Shown here: in pieces, positions 1 through 4,223 of the stretch
Numbering within the stretch: position 1 is the stretch's first letter
Layout of the letters: each line of letters begins with the position of its first letter
Assembly (NCBI GenBank): GCA_947253615.1
Contig: CAMYAA010000070.1
Coordinates: 1-6,123 of the forward strand
Reading direction: 5' to 3'
DNA from: an uncultured Sutterellaceae bacterium
Lineage (GTDB): Bacteria > Pseudomonadota > Gammaproteobacteria > Burkholderiales > Burkholderiaceae_F
Length of the DNA stretch: 6,123 nucleotides
Notes under the pieces: generated by a model
Seen by the model: only the letters and a program-made list of their open reading frames with translations
What the model was told of the DNA's origin: nothing
Databases searched by the model: none
Program-made: the position numbers and the translations under genes

Positions 1-255
1 CGCGATAAAGCAATGCATCGTGAGGTGAAAGGTGGGGTAGTCATACTCCACCGTCGTGACGAAGTCCCCCGTTTCGATCATCACGTCGAGTTCTTCTTTG
101 ATTTCACGCACTAACGCGTCACGCGGATTTTCGCCCGCCTCAATCTTGCCCCCAGGGAATTCCCACTGGCCTTCAAATTCCCCATAGCCACGCGCCGTGG
201 CTAAATAGCGGCCTTCATGCTCAATAATGGCGGCAACGACTTCAATGGTTTTCAT
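1..255 (-). CDS. Nudix (MutT-type) nucleoside triphosphate pyrophosphohydrolase, 3' part beyond window edge
   Basis: Nudix hydrolases of this type cleave (d)NTPs to the monophosphate and pyrophosphate in the cytoplasm, removing damaged or unwanted nucleotides. I translated the minus strand from the ATG at 255-253 and obtained 85 residues, open to the window edge. The protein begins MKTIEVVAAIIEHEGRYLA, followed by WEFPGGKIEAGE. The Nudix box runs from G36 to V58: G36, E42, R50-E51 and the metal-binding E54-E55 are all present. The usual glycine near its end is D57, a variant I recall from small proteins annotated as (deoxy)nucleoside triphosphate or CTP pyrophosphohydrolase. The family is about 130 residues, so about 45 are missing. 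The gene starts 42 bases after the end of the broken helicase gene on the same strand, which suggests one transcription unit. The exact substrate cannot be told from sequence. Confidence 0.9.
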   Translation of the reverse strand, partial: MKTIEVVAAIIEHEGRYLATARGYGEFEGQWEFPGGKIEAGENPRDALVREIKEELDVMIETGDFVTTVEYDYPTFHLTMHCFIA

Positions 256-264
256 GTTTTCTTT

Positions 265-270
265 TCCTTA
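265..270 (-). promoter_or_regulatory. Ribosome binding site of the Nudix gene
   Basis: On the minus strand TAAGGA lies 9 bases upstream of the ATG at 255. It supports this start, and shows that the gene can be translated independently although it follows a broken gene. Confidence 0.6.
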
Positions 271-297
271 GTGAGTCAAAGCGGTTTGCTCTGAACG

Positions 298-477
298 TTA
301 ATGCTGTTGTGGATCCCCGTGGGGGCTTACCTTGGGAGCGCGTGTATCGGTTTCACTCACCCACGAATCCAATTCCTTATCGTTTAAGACCATATAGAGT
401 TCCTCACTCACGGGGCGCGCTAAGGTAAAGTGCACCTCCACCACAGGGCGGGGCTTTTGTTCGTGAATGATTTCTTT
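298..477 (-). pseudogene. C-terminal tail of the DUF3427 protein beyond a premature stop
   Basis: The same reading frame continues after TAA 478-480 with KEIIHEQKPRPVVEVHFTLA, then RPVSEELYMVL, and finally stops at TAA 298-300 after about 59 codons. The segment VVEVHFTLARPVSEELY resembles the usual last strand and helix of DUF3427 proteins (a P-V-EV.F.L..PV...LY pattern). That is why the TAA at 478 looks like a nonsense change rather than the true end. The final 25 or so residues show no pattern I recognise. Confidence 0.72.
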
Positions 478-744
478 TTACACGGGACGCCCCGTCATCT
501 TCACATGGCCTAAGCACAGGAACGGTTCTCCCTTCACGCGACCTTTGCGCACAAAGAGCCACACGGCGGTTTCAGGGTCTTCTAAGTTGCCAATCTCCGG
601 ACTCGTTAACGTGCGACTGTGTTTGGTGTGCCAGATAAACTCACTCGGATTGATAAAGCGGTCCCCATAATGAATGGCATCGTCGCGCTTTTCGTAATTC
701 ACAAAAATCAAAAAGGTTTTCGTGGCCCGATCGTACTTATAGCC
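478..744 (-). pseudogene. Fragment of the DUF3427 C-terminal region (second half)
   Basis: From the GGC TAT AAG at 744-736 this frame reads GYKYDRATKTFLIFVNYEKR, then GDRFINPSEFIWHTKHSRTL, SPEIGNLEDPETAVWLFVRK and GEPFLCLGHVKM. This matches the recurrent DUF3427 pattern (a YKYD segment, an IFV.Y.K strand, a DRF...F.W..RSR segment, and an IYLFVRK strand). It ends at the in-frame TAA 478-480. A downstream TTG at 711 could nominally open it, but family sequence already precedes that point, so a start there is not real. Confidence 0.78.
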
Positions 745-1201
745 CCCCCACGGCGCCCCCGTTTAATTCGTTGGGCCAGCCCGCTATCCTTTGCGATTCC
801 TCATACGTGTAGCCCCGACCATAAACAAAGGTCCCCGGGGCTAAACGCACACGTGTTTCTTGGCGAGCACGCTCGAGAATATAGGCGCCCAAATCCGCCA
901 GGGCCGCACGAAAGTTGGGCTCCGTCGTTAAGCTCGCTTGCCAGCGAGGCTCCACCACAAACGCGGGATTGCCTTCGCGACTTCCCTCCTCGTCGTGCCT
1001 TAAGAATACGGGAGCCGCCTGACGATTCTCCCAGAATTCGCCCGTTAGTGTCCGAAACGTATTATCGAGCTCAAAGTCCGTGGGTGCAAATCCCATCAGG
1101 CCTGTAAGAGCAGCACTAAGCTCTGCTTTGGTAAACCTCAGTTTTCCTTGGGCCATCCCACCCTTCCCCGGGGCGATGCGCCTCACCCAAAGCGCGCCCA
1201 A
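737..1201 (-). pseudogene. Fragment of the DUF3427 C-terminal region (first half)
   Basis: This frame, open from a TTG at 1201, continues the broken helicase protein. After an uncertain start it reads KLRFTKAELSAALTGLMGF, then a middle part with FRTLTGEFWENRQ and FRAALADLGAYILERARQ, and ends in FVYGRGYTYEESQRIAGWP. The last piece matches the YTRKDVCRLLNW-like segment I know from DUF3427 proteins. Upstream in this frame is a TAG at 1208-1210, so the shift from the helicase frame lies between that point and the helicase stop at 1116. It terminates at TAA 737-739 only because of the G7 run at 743-749. No ribosome binding site is apparent, and it is unlikely to be an independent gene. Confidence 0.75.
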
Positions 1202-2903
1202 AAAAGCCTAAGGCATCCATGGCCGCAGCCGAGAGCGTTAAGCTCGGGTCCTCCGCGACGTCTTTGGCCTTCGCCATAAACGCGCGCGCCAAACACCAAT
1301 ACGGCTCTTGGCGTTTCGCTAAATAAAGCGCGGGATCAAGTTCCCCCAAGCGATAAAAGTCCAACAGCGTGGGACGACGATTGAGTCGATAGAGGAGATT
1401 TAAAAAGGCCTCACTCAATTTAGCCTTGGTGTTGGTCTTCTCCCGATCAATGGCCTCTAAAATGCGACGCTTCGCAATCGGATCAATTTGAATGATCGAG
1501 GCCCCCGGAATTGAGGCATTCCCTGCCACGACCCATTGACGCATAACGGACTTTCGTGCCGTGCGATCCCCCGAGAGCGCCACAGGAATCATGTAGTTAT
1601 TGTCATAGTTCCCAATGAAGTCAATAATCGTCACGTAGTCTTTGCTCGGATGCTTACGTAAACCGCGGCCCAACTGCTGCGTAAAGACGACAGGACTCTC
1701 CGTCGGACGCAGAAGCACCACTTGATTGATCTCGGGAATGTCCACCCCTTCGTTGAAAATGTCCACGGTGAAAAGGTAGTGAAGCCACTCGGACTCATCC
1801 TCGCTTACCAAGCGCGAAATCGCGCGTTGACGCACGTCCTCCGAGTCCTTTCCCGAGAGTGCCATCGAGGGCTCACCCGCTAAGGTAAAAGCCTCGGCTA
1901 AGGCTTGAGCCTCGTCGTTTCGCGAGCAAAAGACCAACCCTTTCACCCTTGACTCGAGCGAACGATAGTGACGAACGCCTCGCAAAATATGCGCGACGCG
2001 TGCCTCACTCACCAAATCCTCAAAGTGACGCGCCTCCATCACTTCCCCATTAATGATGACGTCCGAAACACCAAAATAATGAAAGTCCGCTAAATAGCCC
2101 GCCGCTAAGGCATCATGGAGTCGGGTTTCTTGCGCAATGTTATGGTCAAAAAGCGCATAGACGTTCGCCGCATCGCGACGATCCGGTGTCGCCGTCAGGC
2201 CCAACCAAAACCTCGGCTTAAAGTACGTCATTAAACGCTGATACGCTGTCGCCGTCGCATGATGCACTTCGTCAATACAAATCACATCAAAGCTCGCCGG
2301 GTCAAATTTCCCCAAATGCTCTTCACGATAAAGCGTTGCGACCGTCGTAAAGACAAAGTCCGCGTTCAAGGCCTCCGCTTTATTGGCCCCTAAGAAAAGG
2401 CCTAAGCGCCGTTTAGGCTCGTCCCCAAAAACGCGCTCATAACTCGCCAAGGCTTGACGCAAAATCTTTTCACTGTGCACGACAAACAAAAAACGGCGGG
2501 GCTTTAAAGCCTTCACGGCAAAGGCCGAGGCGTAGGTTTTCCCGGTCCCTGTCGCGGAGATTAAGAGTGCTTTCGTTTCTCCTGCCTCGCGAAGCGCTAA
2601 CACATTCTCCACAAAGGCCGACTGCATCGCATTGGTCGTCACGCGGGGAGCGTCCTCCTTCGGAGAACGAACCAAAAGGGGCGGCTGCAGCCTCGTCTTT
2701 TTGAGCGCCTCATAACGGGCCTCATAGTGCGCTAAGGCCGCACACCCAGGCGTTAATCGCACACTTTTCGAGCTCGCCCACAAGGACTCAAATTCCGCTA
2801 ACACTTCGCGCGCGATCAGCGAACTTGGATTCGTACGAATCATCGCATTCCACTCATGCGTCGTGGTGAGCGCCGCCCCACTTAAATTGGAACTTCCCAC
2901 CAT
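1116..2903 (-). CDS. Central fragment: superfamily 2 (DEAD/DEAH-type) helicase
   Basis: This 595-codon open frame carries the ATP-driven helicase core. Residues 1-21 complete the HKD domain (MVGSSNLSGAAL then HEWNAMI). Helicase motifs in order are: motif I SATGTGKT (116-123), motif II DEVHH (211-215), motif III TATPDRR (237-243), VFCS of motif IV (324-327), motif V DIFNEGVDIP (381-390) and motif VI QQLGRGLRK (409-417). IDFIGNY (427-433) is typical of this branch. The ATG at 2903 lies inside the HKD motif and has no ribosome binding site, so it is probably not a natural start. The C-terminal residues from about 565 onward may already be out of frame, since the next fragment continues the family in another frame from the 1118-1207 region. 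All ATPase motifs are intact, so the break seems recent. Confidence 0.85.
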   Translation of the reverse strand: MVGSSNLSGAALTTTHEWNAMIRTNPSSLIAREVLAEFESLWASSKSVRLTPGCAALAHYEARYEALKKTRLQPPLLVRSPKEDAPRVTTNAMQSAFVENVLALREAGETKALLISATGTGKTYASAFAVKALKPRRFLFVVHSEKILRQALASYERVFGDEPKRRLGLFLGANKAEALNADFVFTTVATLYREEHLGKFDPASFDVICIDEVHHATATAYQRLMTYFKPRFWLGLTATPDRRDAANVYALFDHNIAQETRLHDALAAGYLADFHYFGVSDVIINGEVMEARHFEDLVSEARVAHILRGVRHYRSLESRVKGLVFCSRNDEAQALAEAFTLAGEPSMALSGKDSEDVRQRAISRLVSEDESEWLHYLFTVDIFNEGVDIPEINQVVLLRPTESPVVFTQQLGRGLRKHPSKDYVTIIDFIGNYDNNYMIPVALSGDRTARKSVMRQWVVAGNASIPGASIIQIDPIAKRRILEAIDREKTNTKAKLSEAFLNLLYRLNRRPTLLDFYRLGELDPALYLAKRQEPYWCLARAFMAKAKDVAEDPSLTLSAAAMDALGFFGRALGEAHRPGEGWDGPRKTEVYQSRA

Positions 2904-3313
2904 ATGTCGAGCGCATCCAAGGGCCCTTCACGATGAAAGACGTACCCCTTGGTGTGAAACCCTTCTTTGCCCTCACAGCGATAAAGCCGCACCTCAATGT
3001 TTTTGTAGGCTAAAAGCTTTTTGAGCGCACTCGGTTGCGTTACGCACAAATAGTCAGAGGTAAGAATGCGCCCTGGAATCCCTTTGGCCTCAAGCTCATC
3101 GAGCGTCATCTGAAAAGCACTCAGGCCCGACTCCATCACAAACGAGACACTAAAGTCAAAACGCGTACACGTCGAGAGCGCATGCTCAAGGCTCAATAAA
3201 ACTTTATACTTTCGCTCGGGCGCATTGCTAATGAGACCCGTGACCTCTTCACTGGCCTCGGGCTCGGTGCGCCACACCAAGGGCAACTCGACATTTTCCA
3301 TGCTGGAAGACAC
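2882..3313 (-). CDS. N-terminal fragment: PLD-like (HKD) nuclease domain
   Basis: This 143-codon open frame is the nuclease part of the broken helicase gene. Family-like segments include ERKYKVLLSLEHAL (33-46), RFDFSVSFVMESGL (51-64), GIPGRILTSDYL (78-89) and NIEVRLY (105-111). The catalytic HxK is H120-T-K122 in GFHTKGYVF. The second half of the HKD motif (GSSN) is not in this frame; it is residues 3-6 of the next fragment. The last residues after D136 are frameshift product. The frame starts at GTG 3313, just after an in-frame TGA; ATG at 3301-3299 is an alternative start that would give MENVELPLVW. Neither has a recognisable ribosome binding site nearby. Alone the fragment should lack nuclease activity. 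Confidence 0.82.
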   Translation of the reverse strand: MSSSMENVELPLVWRTEPEASEEVTGLISNAPERKYKVLLSLEHALSTCTRFDFSVSFVMESGLSAFQMTLDELEAKGIPGRILTSDYLCVTQPSALKKLLAYKNIEVRLYRCEGKEGFHTKGYVFHREGPLDALDIWWEVPI

Positions 3314-3336
3314 TCATAGATAAAGACGTTACATTG

Positions 3337-3365
3337 AGAATAAACGAGCGCTCGAGAAATGTCAG
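3337..3365 (-). promoter_or_regulatory. Candidate sigma-70 promoter for the helicase gene
   Basis: On the minus strand CTGACA (3365-3360, five of six matches to the -35 consensus) is separated by exactly 17 bases from TATTCT (3342-3337, four of six to the -10 consensus). Transcription would start near 3330, leaving a leader of about 17 bases before GTG 3313, without a visible ribosome binding site. It lies downstream of the isc terminator, which fits a separate transcription unit. The match is by eye only. Confidence 0.4.
3345..3354. promoter_or_regulatory. Ten-base palindrome in the promoter spacer, candidate operator
   Basis: CGAGCGCTCG is a perfect inverted repeat. It sits between the predicted -35 and -10 boxes, where a bound repressor would block RNA polymerase. 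Symmetry does not extend beyond the ten bases and no regulator gene is in view, so this may be chance. Confidence 0.25.
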
Positions 3366-3434
3366 GCCTCCTACCGGCCCTAGTGTCCCAGGAATCGATT
3401 TATACCGGATATGCGCGATAGGGATACTCCGGAG

Positions 3435-3465
3435 AGGGCGTGACCCCACAAAAAAAGCACGCCCT
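3435..3465. repeat. Inverted repeat overlapping the isc terminator
   Basis: AGGGCGTG (3435-3442) and CACGCCCT (3458-3465) are perfect 8-base complements with a 15-base loop. The right arm shares bases 3458-3461 with one terminator stem arm, so the two hairpins exclude each other. In the minus-strand transcript this one could form only after read-through of the terminator. Confidence 0.45.
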
Positions 3466-3475
3466 AAGACGTGCT
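3450..3475 (-). terminator. Intrinsic terminator of the isc operon
   Basis: Read on the minus strand, AGCACG (3475-3470), an 8-base loop and CGTGCT (3461-3456) form a 6-bp stem that runs into seven consecutive T residues (3456-3450). G-U and A-T pairs with the T run can lengthen the stem. It starts 21 bases after the iscX stop codon, as expected for the end of an operon. On the plus strand there is no T tract, so it acts in one direction. Confidence 0.85.
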
Positions 3476-3496
3476 CTTCGTTGCTCGAATAACTGA

Positions 3497-3697
3497 TCAA
3501 TCTCGCTCATCGAGCCAGATCGTCAGAATCGCTTCGAGAATCTTTTCGTTGCTCCCTTCGGGATCGTCCGCAAAGTCGTCCAACCCACAAATGAGCTCAT
3601 GCATTTTGACAAAGCTAATCGTTAAGGGATCCAAGTCCGGATACGTGTCCACTAAACTTTCCGCAATCGCGCGGGGCTCTTTCCACGTTAAGGCCAT
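3497..3697 (-). CDS. iscX: Iron-sulfur cluster assembly protein IscX
   Basis: IscX is a small acidic cytoplasmic protein that binds the cysteine desulfurase IscS and iron and tunes the rate of cluster assembly; it competes with frataxin for the same surface. The product is 66 residues, the same length as E. coli IscX. It contains the family signatures [20 protein letters not shown] (18-37), DDFADDP (40-46) and [16 protein letters not shown] (49-64), rich in the Asp and Glu residues expected for iron and IscS contact. The gene starts at ATG 3697 behind a strong ribosome binding site and ends with TGA. It lies 68 bases after fdx, the usual last place in an isc operon, and is followed by the terminator. 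Assignment is firm. Confidence 0.97.
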   Translation of the reverse strand: MALTWKEPRAIAESLVDTYPDLDPLTISFVKMHELICGLDDFADDPEGSNEKILEAILTIWLDERD

Positions 3698-3705
3698 GGT
3701 GGGGG

Positions 3706-3713
3706 TCCTCCTT
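3706..3713 (-). promoter_or_regulatory. Strong ribosome binding site of iscX
   Basis: AAGGAGGA on the minus strand is a near-perfect Shine-Dalgarno sequence, 8 bases from ATG 3697. It begins 7 bases after the hairpin at 3756-3722 and its short T stretch, so terminator-like structure and translation start are directly adjacent. Confidence 0.85.
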
Positions 3714-3721
3714 TAAAGAAA

Positions 3722-3756
3722 ACCCAAGTTTCCTCTCGCCGCGAGAGAACTTGGGT
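3722..3756 (-). terminator. Terminator-like or processing hairpin between fdx and iscX
   Basis: ACCCAAGTT (3722-3730) pairs perfectly with AACTTGGGT (3748-3756), and CTCTCGC (3733-3739) with GCGAGAG (3741-3747). Together they give 16 bp with a 2-base bulge and a tiny loop. On the minus strand the hairpin is followed by TTTCTTT. The interrupted T tract suggests a leaky terminator or attenuator; a stable hairpin that protects upstream mRNA 3' ends is the other reading. It begins 9 bases after the fdx stop codon. Some read-through is required if iscX is expressed from the operon promoter. Confidence 0.7.
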
Positions 3757-3765
3757 CCTTAGCTA

Positions 3766-4104
3766 TTAATCTTCTTCCTTGGCGTGATTGCGCGAGTACT
3801 TCGGGATTTCAATCGTGATATCCCCATCACCCACGGTCGTCTGGCACGACAAGCGCGAGTACATGCCCGCACCCCAAGCCGTATCTAATTGATCCAACTC
3901 TTCGTCTTCGGGCTCATTTAACGTGTCTAAGCCTTCACGAACCATCACGTGGCAGGTCGCACAAGCGCACGAAAATTCACAAGCGTGTTCAATCTTAATG
4001 CCGTGGTTGAGTAACTCACGCGCTAAGTTCGAACCCGGTTCCACAAAGAATTCCGCCCCTTCAGGACAAATCGTTTCGTGGGGCAATACTTTAATCATTG
4101 GCAT
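3766..4104 (-). CDS. fdx: ISC-type [2Fe-2S] ferredoxin
   Basis: Fdx is the adrenodoxin-like ferredoxin of the isc operon; it passes electrons to the IscS/IscU assembly machinery in the cytoplasm. The 112-residue product is the normal length. Cluster ligands are C42, C48, C51 and C87, in HACEFSCACATCH and SRLSCQTT. These are the same positions as in E. coli Fdx, and the extra conserved C46 is also present. N-terminal MPMIKVLPHETICPEGAEF and C-terminal ITIEIPKYSRNHAKE are typical of the family. The chosen ATG at 4104 has a ribosome binding site; a second ATG lies two codons later. It sits between hscA and iscX, as in proteobacterial isc operons, although the 119-base gap from hscA is unusually wide. 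No key residue is missing. Confidence 0.98.
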   Translation of the reverse strand: MPMIKVLPHETICPEGAEFFVEPGSNLARELLNHGIKIEHACEFSCACATCHVMVREGLDTLNEPEDEELDQLDTAWGAGMYSRLSCQTTVGDGDITIEIPKYSRNHAKEED

Positions 4105-4111
4105 AGTTTGA

Positions 4112-4118
4112 TCCCTCT
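4112..4118 (-). promoter_or_regulatory. Ribosome binding site of fdx
   Basis: AGAGGGA on the minus strand lies 7 bases upstream of ATG 4104 and supports that start over the ATG two codons downstream. Confidence 0.6.
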
Positions 4119-4133
4119 AAAAATAATCTTGGG

Positions 4134-4214
4134 CGACAGGCGTTTGGGAAAGTGTCGCTTGCTCAGTGTGGTTTCTCGAGCGCCTCTCCCCTGGGAAAAA
4201 CGCCCATCCTGTCG
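4134..4214. repeat. Long-range inverted repeat in the hscA-fdx gap
   Basis: CGACAG-GCGTTT (4134-4145) is complementary to AAACGC (4198-4203) plus CTGTCG (4209-4214). That makes 6 + 6 bp with a 5-base bulge, enclosing 52 bases. The gap holds no open reading frame I can support. The arms could fold in hscA-fdx mRNA as an RNA structure, or be a remnant of a small palindromic element. I see no T tract that would make it a terminator. Confidence 0.45.
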
Positions 4215-4223
4215 AGTCCGCTC

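Larger units (their letters stand above)
298..3313 (-). pseudogene. Broken gene for a PLD-like nuclease / superfamily 2 helicase / DUF3427 protein
   Basis: Read across its breaks this is one gene of about 1000 codons with the order: HKD (phospholipase D-like) nuclease domain, DEAD/DEAH-type helicase core, DUF3427 C-terminal region. That is a known bacterial architecture (helicase related to COG1061 with an HKD nuclease related to COG3886) and the reconstructed length fits. Four lesions are visible. A base is missing near 2902-2908, an extra base lies somewhere in 1118-1207, an extra G lies in the G7 run at 743-749, and an in-frame TAA sits at 478-480. The frame at each break follows from family-like sequence resuming immediately, for example GGYKYDRATKTF once one G of the run is skipped. 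The natural stop is TAA at 298-300. Neighbouring genes are intact. Sequencing error at all four sites is the alternative, but less likely with Illumina data. Confidence 0.88.

Noticed and set aside
478..480. TAA as a reassigned sense codon
   Set aside because: TAA ends hscA and fdx at their expected positions in the same window.
619..1107. Plus-strand open frame of 162 codons opposite the DUF3427 region
   Set aside because: Its product is proline- and arginine-rich with no family pattern, and it lies antisense to recognisable DUF3427 sequence.
2882..2903. The 22-base overlap of nuclease and helicase frames as translational coupling of two genes
   Set aside because: The overlap falls within one HKD motif and the internal ATG has no ribosome binding site, so a frameshift explains it better.
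3249..3500. Minus-strand 83-codon frame spanning the isc terminator and the promoter region
   Set aside because: It starts at TTG, passes through a strong terminator, overlaps the nuclease domain in another frame and shows no family similarity.
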